A program made the translations under genes and the position numbers. 26,960 nucleotides of DNA from NCBI GenBank assembly GCA_030018505.1, contig JASEHO010000007.1, positions 1-26,960 of the forward strand. Reading direction: 5' to 3'. Of the stretch, positions 1 through 7,205 are shown in pieces. The DNA is from a bacterium. GTDB taxonomy: Bacteria > UBA9089 > UBA9088 > JAGUXG01. Below the pieces are notes generated by a model. That model did no database searches, was not told the origin of the DNA, and worked only from the letters and a program-made list of their open reading frames with translations. Within the stretch, counting starts at the first letter, position 1. Each line of letters opens with the position of its first letter.

Positions 1-3
1 TTA

Positions 4-39
4 GCTATGGAATTTTCTCTGGCTTTTGCTATGGAATTT
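4..39. repeat. 12-bp direct repeat at the edge of the integrase remnant
   Basis: GCTATGGAATTT occurs at 4-15 and again at 28-39, 24 bp apart. The repeat lies just before the readable part of the integrase remnant, where the reading frame is disrupted. A small local duplication could have contributed to the frame damage. Confidence 0.6.
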
Positions 40-52
40 ATTATAGCGTTGA

Positions 53-412
53 GGAATACTTGAAGAAAATAACAGGCGATTAAGGTATTTATCTAAAGAA
101 GAATGCCATAAGCTCATTAGTTATTGTGCTTCTCACTTAAAGCCCATTGTTATTACTGCTCTGAATACGGGTATGCGAAAGGGTGAAATACTTAACCTAA
201 AATGGGATAATATAGACTTAAGGCACGGGTTTATTTCATTGGATGGGAAAGATACCAAGAACGGTGAGAGGAAGGAGATACCTATCAATGAGACCTTAAG
301 AGAAGCATTACAAAGTCATAAAACTAAGGCAGTAAATATACTTGATAACACCTTTGGTGAAGAATCAACTACACAATTACTGCACAATTTGAAGGTAGTG
401 AGCTTTGGTTAA
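53..412 (+). pseudogene. truncated tyrosine recombinase (phage-type integrase) remnant
   Basis: The frame is open from 53, after a stop at 50-52, and reads through the start of a tyrosine-recombinase catalytic domain. RLRYLSKEE is followed by ALNTGMRKGEILNLKWDNID, which contains the first catalytic arginine in the TGMRKGE context. Reading upstream of the first ATG (173) adds typical integrase sequence, so 173 is not a true start. The N-terminal DNA-binding half is missing. The frame ends at 412, after about 60 codons of domain, and lacks the later Lys, His-X-X-Arg and Tyr motifs. The last 15 or so residues no longer resemble the family. It is therefore a dead fragment. It lies next to the 3' end of a tRNA gene, the usual target of this enzyme class, so an old integration at that tRNA is a reasonable inference. 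Confidence 0.8.
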
Positions 413-462
413 GGGAAATAATGAATTGGATAACCTATTGGAATTATTAAAGTTAAGACCAA

Positions 463-536
463 TGGGCCCTGTAGGACTTGAACCTACGACCCTCTGATTA
501 TGAGTCAGATGCTCTAACCAACTGAGCTAAGGGCCC
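463..536 (-). tRNA. tRNA with anticodon CAT, best read as tRNA-Ile2 (lysidine-modified)
   Basis: The minus strand folds as a cloverleaf. The acceptor stem is GGGCCCT/AGGGCCC, the D arm contains TAGCTCAGTTGGTTAGAGC, the anticodon loop is CTCATAA on a five-pair stem, and the T loop is GTTCAAGTC. CCA is not encoded. Anticodon CAT fits elongator Met or Ile2. The acceptor pairs C4-G69 and C5-G68 match the known TilS recognition pattern of E. coli tRNA-Ile2, whereas elongator Met has U4-A69 and A5-U68, so Ile2 is preferred. Its 3' end points towards the integrase remnant at 53-412. Confidence 0.9.
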
Positions 537-551
537 CTTTTAAGGCAAAGA

Positions 552-754
552 TACCGAACAATGTAACTGTTTACCTAACTGAAGTAAAAAGACTGAAAGA
601 CTCGAGTTCACGGAGAATTTCATTGCAAAATTAGCATTGCAAAATTATCATTTCAAATTTGAAATGATAAATGCTAAATTTGCAATTTGCTAGTGATCTT
701 CTGTGTACTTGTGGTTAATCTTTACTTCAGGTGGCTAAAGTGTTACCGAACAAT
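552..754. repeat. AT-rich palindromic element bounded by TACCGAACAAT direct repeats
   Basis: TACCGAACAAT occurs at 552-562 and at 744-754. Just inside lies an inverted pair, CTGAAGTAAA (579-588) against TTTACTTCAG (721-730). The centre holds a perfect 26-bp palindrome at 645-670, extended imperfectly by TTGCAAAATTAGCAT-like arms. No ORF is present, so it looks like a small non-autonomous repeat. Positions 673-690 match 20054-20071 (17 of 18), and 742-760 match 20087-20105 (16 of 19), the sequence beside the four-helix-bundle gene. The rest of the gap to ilvC (755-818) shows nothing recognisable. Confidence 0.7.
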
Positions 755-818
755 TATACGCCTTACTTTACCTTAATAGTCTAATCTTTTTTGCCACCTT
801 TTATTTTGTGTTCCGTTA

Positions 819-1814
819 TCACTTTTTAGACAACCAGGGCATCATTTCGCGTAGCTTCATCCCAATCTTTTCAATCGGATGATTCTTATCTGCATTGAGC
901 AAGGCATTCAATATGGGTCTTTTTGCCTGGTTCTCCAATATCCACTCCTTGGCAAAAGCCCCTGTCTGAATTTGGGCTAAGATAATAGCCATCTCTCTTC
1001 TTGTGTCATCATTAACCACTCTTCTTCCTCTAGTAACATCGCCATACTTTGCCGTATCAGAGATCTTCTCCCTCATCCCACTAATTCCTGAGGTATGAAT
1101 AAGGTCAACCAGGAGCTTCAGTTCATGGCAGCACTCAAAGTAGGCAACCTCTGGCTGATAACCTGCAGCAACTAATGTATCAAAGCCTGCCTTGACAAGC
1201 TCTGAGACACCACCGCACAAAACAGCCTGTTCTCCAAATAGATCTGTCTCTGTCTCCTCACAAAAGGTTGTTTCTAAGATACCTGCCCGAGCACCTCCAA
1301 CTCCTGCCCCATAAGCCAGAGCAAGCTCCTTTGCCTTACCTGAGGCATCTTGAGCAATAGCAATAAGACAAGGAACTCCACCACCTTCAGCAAAGACCTT
1401 TCTAACAAATGCCCCTGGTCCCTTTGGAGCAATCATCACTACATCTACATCCTTTGGTGGTGTTATCTGTCCAAAGTGAATATTGAAGCCATGTGAGAAT
1501 CCAAGCACCTTTCCAGCACTTAAACCACCTTCAATCTCTTCGCTATAGACCTTTGTTTGGGACTGGTCTGGAACAAGAAGTTGAATATAATCAGAAGACC
1601 CTGCTGCCTCCTTAGCTGAGATAGGCTTAAAGCCATCCTGAATAGCCCTGTCATAATTTGGGCTTTGGGTAACCTCCGCCACAACCACATCTATCCCAGA
1701 ATCTCTGAGATTCTGAGCCTGAGCATGTCCTTGGGCACCATACCCAATAATAGCCACTCTCTTTCCCTTTAGTAACTCAATGTTACAGTCCTTTTCATAG
1801 TAGATTTTTGCCAT
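819..1814 (-). CDS. ilvC: ketol-acid reductoisomerase, class I
   Basis: This enzyme carries out the second step of branched-chain amino acid synthesis: Mg-dependent alkyl migration and NAD(P)H reduction of acetolactate or acetohydroxybutyrate. The 331-residue length is the usual short (class I) form. The Rossmann motif GYGAQGH is at 24-30. Family catalytic residues are visible: His108 in SHGFN, Asp191 and Glu195 in TDLFGEQ, Glu227 and Glu231 in ECCHELK, and Ser252. ATG at 1814 follows a strong AGGAGGTG ribosome binding site and a good promoter (separate entry). The cofactor loop after beta-2 reads AEVTQSPNYD, with Glu47 where NADPH enzymes usually have a Gly/Leu/Arg-Ser pattern. This could mean NADH preference, which is inference. 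It stands alone, without ilvB or ilvN in the window. Confidence 0.97.
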   Translation of the reverse strand: MAKIYYEKDCNIELLKGKRVAIIGYGAQGHAQAQNLRDSGIDVVVAEVTQSPNYDRAIQDGFKPISAKEAAGSSDYIQLLVPDQSQTKVYSEEIEGGLSAGKVLGFSHGFNIHFGQITPPKDVDVVMIAPKGPGAFVRKVFAEGGGVPCLIAIAQDASGKAKELALAYGAGVGGARAGILETTFCEETETDLFGEQAVLCGGVSELVKAGFDTLVAAGYQPEVAYFECCHELKLLVDLIHTSGISGMREKISDTAKYGDVTRGRRVVNDDTRREMAIILAQIQTGAFAKEWILENQAKRPILNALLNADKNHPIEKIGMKLREMMPWLSKK

Positions 1815-1837
1815 ATCTACACCTCCTTTTTTAGAAA

Positions 1838-1867
1838 ATTATATAATTTTATCAATAGTAATGTCAA
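1838..1867 (-). promoter_or_regulatory. sigma70-type promoter of ilvC
   Basis: On the minus strand TTGACA (1867-1862) is followed after 18 bp by TATAAT (1843-1838). Both boxes match consensus perfectly. The predicted start near 1831 leaves a short leader that contains the AGGAGG site. This is a useful contrast to the leaderless promoters elsewhere in the window. Confidence 0.75.
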
Positions 1868-1885
1868 GGGTTAACCCGAAAAAGA

Positions 1886-2092
1886 GGTAACCCCTCAGTT
1901 ATCAGTTGAAAAATGTGTTTAAGGAGAAGGGGAAAGGGAGAAAAAGAAAGAATTGGAGAAAATTTCAAAGTATTATAAAGTATTGTTTTTGATAGATGCT
2001 TTCCCCTATTCTCCATAATTCCCCTTTTCTCCTTTTTACTCTATCTCTATAATTCACTATCTTTTTATCCACCGAGTAACTGAGGCATTACC
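1886..2092. repeat. inverted-repeat element between ilvC and gmd
   Basis: GGTAACCCCTCAGTTA (1886-1901) pairs with TAACTGAGGCATTACC (2077-2092), 14 of 16 positions. The roughly 175 bp between are non-coding, with a purine-rich left part (GGAGAAGGGGAAAGGGAG) and a matching pyrimidine-rich right part (CCCCTTTTCTCC), so the whole unit could fold into a long imperfect hairpin. It resembles a MITE-like non-autonomous repeat and fills most of the 1815-2146 gap. Confidence 0.6.
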
Positions 2093-2110
2093 TTAGCCTC
2101 AATTTTTTCT

Positions 2111-2140
2111 TTGCAATTAGTTATAGATAATGAGTAAAAT
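2111..2140 (+). promoter_or_regulatory. candidate promoter of the gmd operon (leaderless geometry)
   Basis: TTGCAA (2111-2116), an 18-bp spacer and TAAAAT (2135-2140) lie just before the ATG at 2147, six bases after the -10 box. Transcription would start at or next to that ATG. No Shine-Dalgarno is visible. Each box departs from consensus by one base. Confidence 0.5.
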
Positions 2141-2146
2141 ATGATT

Positions 2147-3133
2147 ATGAAAAAGGCTTTAATTACTGGAATCACTGGTCAGGATGGCTCATATCTGGCT
2201 GAATTCTTGCTGGATAAGGGCTATGAGGTCTATGGAATCATCAGAAGGTCATCGTCCTTCAATACAGGTAGAATAGAGCATATTTATCAGGACCCTCATG
2301 AAAAGGGAGTCAGGCTCCATTTGGTCTATGGAGATATGAATGATGCTAGCAGTCTGAATAAGATTATTCGCACCATAAAGCCTGATGAGATATATAATCT
2401 TGGCGCTCAGTCCCATGTCAAGGTCAGCTTTGAGATTCCAGAATACACAGGAGAGATTGTTGCTTTAGGCACAACAAGGCTTTTGGAGGCAATAAGGGAG
2501 GCAGGGATATTTCCAAAGTTCTATCAAGCCTCATCTTCAGAGCTATTTGGAAATGCACTGCCACCCCAAAGTGAAAATACACCATTCTATCCAAGGTCCC
2601 CATATGCAGCAGCTAAGGCATATGCCTTTTATATGGTCAAAAATTATAGGGAGGCTTATGGCTTATTTGCCTGTAATGGCATTCTCTTTAATCACGAATC
2701 CCCAAGAAGGGGAGAGACTTTTGTCACAAGGAAGATAACTAAGGCTTGTGCCAGGATAAAATTAGGAAGACAAGATACGCTTTATTTGGGTAATCTTGAG
2801 GCAAAGAGGGACTGGGGTTATGCACCAGAATTTTGCGAGGCTATGTGGCTCATCCTGCAACAAAAAGAACCAGATGACTATGTCATAGCGACAGGAGAGA
2901 CTCATTCTGTCCAAGAGTTTGTTGAGGAGGCTTTTTCTTATCTGGGGCTTAACTGGCAAGATTATGTCAAGATAGACCCTCAATATTTTAGGCCCACAGA
3001 GGTTGACCTTTTAATTGGTGATACCAGTAAAGCAAAGAAGAAACTTGGCTGGCAGCCAAAGGTCACCTTTAAGGAATTGGTCAAGATAATGGTAGATGCT
3101 GATATGGAATTGGTCAAGAAGGAGGCAAGATGA
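2147..3133 (+). CDS. gmd: GDP-mannose 4,6-dehydratase
   Basis: It converts GDP-D-mannose to GDP-4-keto-6-deoxy-D-mannose in the cytoplasm, the first step to GDP-L-fucose. It is an extended SDR enzyme: the NADP-binding GITGQDGSYLAE is close to the N-terminus, RRSSSFNTGRIEH follows, the active-site SSSELFG holds Ser131-Glu132, and Tyr153-x3-Lys157 lies in SPYAAAK. At 328 residues it is slightly shorter than the common 340-370. An in-frame ATG at 2141 would add two residues. I prefer 2147 because the -10 box ends at 2140 and no SD supports either start. It overlaps fcl by 4 bp (ATGA), so the two are translationally coupled. The product feeds the next gene. Confidence 0.95.
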   Translation: MKKALITGITGQDGSYLAEFLLDKGYEVYGIIRRSSSFNTGRIEHIYQDPHEKGVRLHLVYGDMNDASSLNKIIRTIKPDEIYNLGAQSHVKVSFEIPEYTGEIVALGTTRLLEAIREAGIFPKFYQASSSELFGNALPPQSENTPFYPRSPYAAAKAYAFYMVKNYREAYGLFACNGILFNHESPRRGETFVTRKITKACARIKLGRQDTLYLGNLEAKRDWGYAPEFCEAMWLILQQKEPDDYVIATGETHSVQEFVEEAFSYLGLNWQDYVKIDPQYFRPTEVDLLIGDTSKAKKKLGWQPKVTFKELVKIMVDADMELVKKEAR

Positions 3134-4068
3134 GTTTTTGGAAAGGCAAGAAGGTTATTGTTACTGGTGGAGCAGGTTTTTTGGGTTCTTGGCTCATAGA
3201 AAAGCTTAAAGCAAGTGGCTGCCTTGAGATATTTATTCCAAGAAGAAGTGATTATGACCTGACTAAAGAAGCAGATGTGGAAAGGCTTTATCGCGATACA
3301 GAAGCTGATATAGTCATTCATCTGGCCGCAGTAGTTGGGGGGATTGGGGCAAATAAAGCAAATCCCGGAAAATTCCTTTATGAAAATCTGGTTATGGGTG
3401 CAATGATGATGGAGCATGCGAGAAGGAATAATATCAAAAAGTTTACTGCCATTGGCACAATATGTGCCTATCCAAAGTTTACCAATATTCCATTCAAGGA
3501 AGAGGACTTGTGGAATGGGTATCCTGAAGAGACAAATGCACCTTATGGATTGGCTAAAAAGATGATGTTGGTGCAATCTCAGGCGTATCGGGAGCAGTAT
3601 GGCTTTAATTCCATATTTCTTCTTCCAGTCAATCTTTATGGCCCAGGAGATAACTTTGACCTCAATTCATCTCATGTGATTCCTGCAATGATTAGAAAAT
3701 GCGTAGATGCTATTAACAAGGGCGATAAAGAGATTATAGTCTGGGGGACAGGAGAGCCTACGAGAGAATTCTTTTATGTTGAGGACTGTGCTGAGGGAAT
3801 CCTTTTGGCTACAGAACACTATAATAAGAGTGAACCTATCAACCTTGGCTCTGGGATGGAGATAAGCATTAAAGATTTGGTAGATATGATTGCAAAACTA
3901 ACGGAGTTTTCTGGAAAGATTGTCTGGGATGTTACCAAGCCAGATGGACAGCCAAGAAGACGATTGGATACATCAAAGGCAGAGAGAGAGTTTGGATTCT
4001 CTGCTAAAATGGATTTTGAAGAAGGATTGAGAAGAACTATAAAGTGGTATAGGGAGAATAGAAAGTGA
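3130..4068 (+). CDS. fcl: GDP-L-fucose synthase (epimerase/reductase)
   Basis: It epimerises and reduces GDP-4-keto-6-deoxymannose to GDP-L-fucose with NADPH. At 312 residues it has the usual family length. Visible features are the nucleotide-binding TGGAGFLG (12-19), the active-site segment GTICAYP with Cys112, Tyr139-x3-Lys143 in YGLAK, and His182 in SSHVIPAMI. Thr110 stands where the E. coli enzyme has Ser107, a conservative change. The start overlaps the gmd stop by 4 bp and the end overlaps the next gene by 4 bp (GTGA). The gmd-fcl pair shows that the operon makes a fucose-containing glycan, or a sugar derived from the same 4-keto intermediate. Confidence 0.95.
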   Translation: MSFWKGKKVIVTGGAGFLGSWLIEKLKASGCLEIFIPRRSDYDLTKEADVERLYRDTEADIVIHLAAVVGGIGANKANPGKFLYENLVMGAMMMEHARRNNIKKFTAIGTICAYPKFTNIPFKEEDLWNGYPEETNAPYGLAKKMMLVQSQAYREQYGFNSIFLLPVNLYGPGDNFDLNSSHVIPAMIRKCVDAINKGDKEIIVWGTGEPTREFFYVEDCAEGILLATEHYNKSEPINLGSGMEISIKDLVDMIAKLTEFSGKIVWDVTKPDGQPRRRLDTSKAEREFGFSAKMDFEEGLRRTIKWYRENRK

Positions 4069-5477
4069 CAAAAGAAGAGAAGATAGCCTATTTTGACTCT
4101 ATTGCTAAAAAAAGAGATGTATGGAAAAAGAAAAATAGCTATTACTATTCTGAATTAGAGAGGTTTTTGAGGTTTGTTATACCACCAGAGGCTTCTGTCC
4201 TGGAGATAGGTTGTGGCACAGGAGATTTTATTGGACACATCAAGCCTCGAAGGGGCGTGGGTATGGACTTCAGCAAAGGAATGATAGAGATAGCCAAAGA
4301 GAAATATCCTGAATACACCTTTTTGGTTGATGACATTGAGGATTTACATCTTAGTGAAAAGTTTGACTATGTGATTATGTCAGACTTGGTCGGTCATCTT
4401 ACAGATGTCTGGCAGGCATTCAGGTGCCTACAAAGGGTTACCAAGGAAGAGACAAGGGTAGTTATCACCCAATTCAACTATCTTTGGGAACCGCTCTTTA
4501 GGCTGGGAGAAAAGATGAAGTTAAAAATGCCTCAACACTATCAAAACTGGCTCTCTTCAGAGGATATAGAGAATCTGCTTAATCTTAATGGTTATGAGGT
4601 AGTTCAAAAAGGCATGAGGCTTTTCTTTCCTAAGAAGATTCCTTTATTTTCTGACCTATTAAATCGCTTTGTCGCCAAATTACCTATTGTCAAAAACTTA
4701 TGTATGGTGGAATATATCGTGGCTAAAGAGAAGCCAAAAGGTGAAATAAAGGAATATTCTTGCTCTGTTATCATTCCTTGTAAAGATGAAGTTGGAAATA
4801 TTGAAGGGTGCGTGGAAAGAACAGAAGATATGGGAAGCCATACAGAGCTTATCTTTATTGATGGAAATTCTACAGATGGAACAGTAGAAAAGATAGAGGA
4901 GATGATAAAGAAACATAAGGGGAAGAAGGATATTAAGCTGATTCATCAAGGTAAAGGCAAAGGAAAGGGTGATGCAATGAAAAAAGGGTTTGCAGAAGCA
5001 AAGGGTGATATTTTAATCATTCTTGATGCTGACTTGACTGTTCCTCCAGAAGACCTACCAAAGTTTTATTTAGCCATAGCAGAAGGAAGGGGTGAGTTTA
5101 TTAATGGCACAAGGCTTGTCTATCCTATGGAAAAACAAGCAATGAGAACCCTTAATCTAATAGCCAATAAGATCTTTGGTATTATCTTTACATGGTTACT
5201 TGAACAGAGGATAAAGGATACGCTATGTGGAACTAAAGCGCTTTTTAGAAGGGATTATGAAAGAATTGCTCAAAACCGAAGTTTTTTTGGAGACTTTGAC
5301 CCATTTGGAGACTTTGACATCCTCTTTGGGTCTTCTAAGTTGAACTTAAAGATTGTGGAGATACCAATAAGATATAGAGAGCGGACTTATGGAGATATAA
5401 AGATACAAAGGTTTAAGCACGGACTTCTTCTTTTGAAAATGACATTTGTTGCTTTCAGGAGGTTGAAGCTTAATTGA
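4065..5477 (+). CDS. fusion of a class I SAM methyltransferase with a GT2 glycosyltransferase
   Basis: Residues 1 to about 225 form a class I methyltransferase with motif I LEIGCGTGDF (46-55), an acidic post-I VGMDFS, and SDLVGHL in the motif IV region. Residues about 230-460 form a family 2 glycosyltransferase of the dolichol-phosphate-mannose-synthase type: SVIIPCKDE (234-242), FIDGNSTDGT (264-273), and a metal-binding DAD (321-323). The GT half has no C-terminal membrane pair. The start is GTG, overlapping the fcl stop by 4 bp. The likely task is sugar transfer onto a lipid carrier or glycan plus methylation of the same structure. The sugar and the methyl acceptor cannot be read from sequence. 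The reading frame is continuous with no sign of an assembly join, so I treat the fusion as real. Confidence 0.88.
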   Translation: MTKEEKIAYFDSIAKKRDVWKKKNSYYYSELERFLRFVIPPEASVLEIGCGTGDFIGHIKPRRGVGMDFSKGMIEIAKEKYPEYTFLVDDIEDLHLSEKFDYVIMSDLVGHLTDVWQAFRCLQRVTKEETRVVITQFNYLWEPLFRLGEKMKLKMPQHYQNWLSSEDIENLLNLNGYEVVQKGMRLFFPKKIPLFSDLLNRFVAKLPIVKNLCMVEYIVAKEKPKGEIKEYSCSVIIPCKDEVGNIEGCVERTEDMGSHTELIFIDGNSTDGTVEKIEEMIKKHKGKKDIKLIHQGKGKGKGDAMKKGFAEAKGDILIILDADLTVPPEDLPKFYLAIAEGRGEFINGTRLVYPMEKQAMRTLNLIANKIFGIIFTWLLEQRIKDTLCGTKALFRRDYERIAQNRSFFGDFDPFGDFDILFGSSKLNLKIVEIPIRYRERTYGDIKIQRFKHGLLLLKMTFVAFRRLKLN

Positions 5478-6253
5478 TAAAGAGATTTGTTGAGTGGCTA
5501 AAATTACGAAAGACAAGAAATATCAAAGACTTAGATGCAGTTTCAACTACAAAGTTGCATGGCCAGATCATTCAAAGCAAAGGATTCTTAAAGAGGCTTT
5601 ATGTTGATCTTTACAAGGAGTTCGCCATATCGAAAAGAGGACCTGATGGATTGCTGATTGAATTAGGAAGTGGTGGAGGATTTCTAAAAGAGGTTATTCC
5701 CGATGTCATCACCTCTGATATTCTTCCAGTTCCCGGAATAAATCTATGTTTTTCGGGTCTTTCGATGCCTTTTTCCGACCAAACTATTTCTGCCTTTTTT
5801 ATGATTGATGTTTTGCATCATCTTCCAGATTCTGTTTTGTTTTTTAAGGAAGTAGAAAGGTGCCTGAAGGTTGGCGGAAGATGCATAATGATAGAACCAG
5901 CCAATACATTATGGGCCAGGTTTATCTATCAAAACTTTCATCATGAAGAATTTTATCCAGAGGGAGAATGGGGCTTTGAAGGAAATAGACCTTTAAGCGA
6001 TGCTAATGGAGCAATTCCATGGATAATCTTTTGTCGTGACAGAGAAAGGTTTGAGAAAGAGTTTCCTAATTTGAAGATTACCCATTTATCCTTTTTAATC
6101 CCGTTTCGCTACCTATTAAGCGGTGGACTTTCAACCAGAAGCCTTGTCCCTTCTTTTCTTTATGAGGCAGTAAAGCAAATAGAATTTATTTTTTCACCAC
6201 TCAATAGGTATTTTGGGATGTTTATGAAGGTTGAGTTGACAAAATGCAGATAA
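5474..6253 (+). CDS. class I SAM-dependent methyltransferase (type 11-like)
   Basis: The 259-residue protein has a methyltransferase core: LLIELGSGGGFL as motif I, SDILPVPG after it, FFMIDVLHHLPD as the motif IV region, and LKVGGRCIMIEPA as motifs V-VI. The C-terminal third is hydrophobic and aromatic and may sit on the membrane or bind a lipid-linked substrate. The start is TTG at 5474, overlapping the previous stop by 4 bp. No other in-frame start precedes the core. It probably methylates the nascent glycan or a sugar precursor in this operon; the acceptor is unknown. Confidence 0.85.
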   Translation: MIKRFVEWLKLRKTRNIKDLDAVSTTKLHGQIIQSKGFLKRLYVDLYKEFAISKRGPDGLLIELGSGGGFLKEVIPDVITSDILPVPGINLCFSGLSMPFSDQTISAFFMIDVLHHLPDSVLFFKEVERCLKVGGRCIMIEPANTLWARFIYQNFHHEEFYPEGEWGFEGNRPLSDANGAIPWIIFCRDRERFEKEFPNLKITHLSFLIPFRYLLSGGLSTRSLVPSFLYEAVKQIEFIFSPLNRYFGMFMKVELTKCR

Positions 6254-7194
6254 AAAGGAGAGCTATAAAAGATATTAAAATATCAATTGTTATTCCTTCA
6301 TACAACGAGGAAAAAAATGTTCAGGTATTGGCGAATAAATTGGTGGATATCTTGAAAGATTACTATGATTATGAAATAATTTTTATTGATGATGGAAGCA
6401 CAGATAATACCTTGAGTGAACTTAAAGATTTGAATAAAAGAGATAATAAAATTCATTATATATCGTTTTCCAAAAACTTCGGTCATCAAAATGCTTTAAG
6501 GGCAGGATTGGATTGTATCACCGGAGATTGTGCCATATCAATGGATGCTGATTTGCAACATCCAGCAGAATTGATTCCGCAGATGATTGACAAATGGGCC
6601 GAAGGATATAACATTGTCTATACTATTAGAAAGGAGAATAAAAAAGATTCTTTTTTTAAGCGAAAAACTGCTAATATCTTTTACGGAATAATGAACTATA
6701 TGTCGGGTTTAAGATTAGAAAAAGGATCTGCAGATTTCAGACTTATGGATAAATCTGTTGTGAAGGTTTTAAGAAATTTTAAGGAGATGAATATTTTTTA
6801 TAGGGGAATTGCATCTTGGCTTGGTTTTAAGCAATATGGAATCAGCTATTTTCCAAATGAACGTTTGCACGGAGAAACAAAATATACTCTAAGAAAAATG
6901 GCTCTACTTGCCTTTAATGGCATTACTTCATTCAGCATATTGCCACTTCAAATTTCTACTGTTTTGGGGGCTACTATTTCATTTTTAGCGTTCAGTTATG
7001 GGATTTATGCAATTATCATAAAAATAGTTGCCAATAAAGCAATTTCAGGATGGGCATCTGTAATGGTAGGCATTTTCTTTTTAGGGGGAATACAGTTATT
7101 GATGTTGGGAATTATTGGCAATTATATTGGCAAACTATTTCTTGAGGCAAAAAGAAGACCTAACTACATTATTGAAGAGACGAGCTTATCATAA
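6244..7194 (+). CDS. GT2 polyprenyl-phosphate glycosyltransferase with two C-terminal membrane helices (GtrB/CsbB/ArnC-like)
   Basis: The cytoplasmic domain has ISIVIPSYNEE (13-23), FIDDGSTDNT (47-56), SFSKNFGHQNALRAG, and the metal-binding MDADLQHP with DAD at 101-103. Two long hydrophobic helices follow at roughly 228-256 and 267-292. This layout is typical of enzymes that move one sugar from a nucleotide donor to undecaprenyl phosphate on the inner membrane face (GtrB, CsbB, ArnC and Listeria GtlA families). It overlaps the previous gene by 10 bp. A YfhO-type protein follows one gene later. In Bacillus and Listeria, CsbB-like and YfhO-like proteins act together in lipoteichoic acid glycosylation. 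The sugar is unknown. The base composition here is visibly more AT-rich than in gmd-fcl. Confidence 0.9.
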   Translation: MQIKRRAIKDIKISIVIPSYNEEKNVQVLANKLVDILKDYYDYEIIFIDDGSTDNTLSELKDLNKRDNKIHYISFSKNFGHQNALRAGLDCITGDCAISMDADLQHPAELIPQMIDKWAEGYNIVYTIRKENKKDSFFKRKTANIFYGIMNYMSGLRLEKGSADFRLMDKSVVKVLRNFKEMNIFYRGIASWLGFKQYGISYFPNERLHGETKYTLRKMALLAFNGITSFSILPLQISTVLGATISFLAFSYGIYAIIIKIVANKAISGWASVMVGIFFLGGIQLLMLGIIGNYIGKLFLEAKRRPNYIIEETSLS

Positions 7195-7205
7195 AGAGGA
7201 AAAAA

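Noticed and set aside
463..536. tRNA as elongator tRNA-Met
   Set aside because: The anticodon CAT allows it, but acceptor pairs C4-G69 and C5-G68 fit the TilS-recognised tRNA-Ile2 pattern rather than the Met pattern.
4065..5477. Methyltransferase-GT2 fusion as an assembly or frameshift artefact
   Set aside because: The frame runs without interruption through a natural-looking linker (residues 220-232) and both domains are complete, so a real fusion is more likely.
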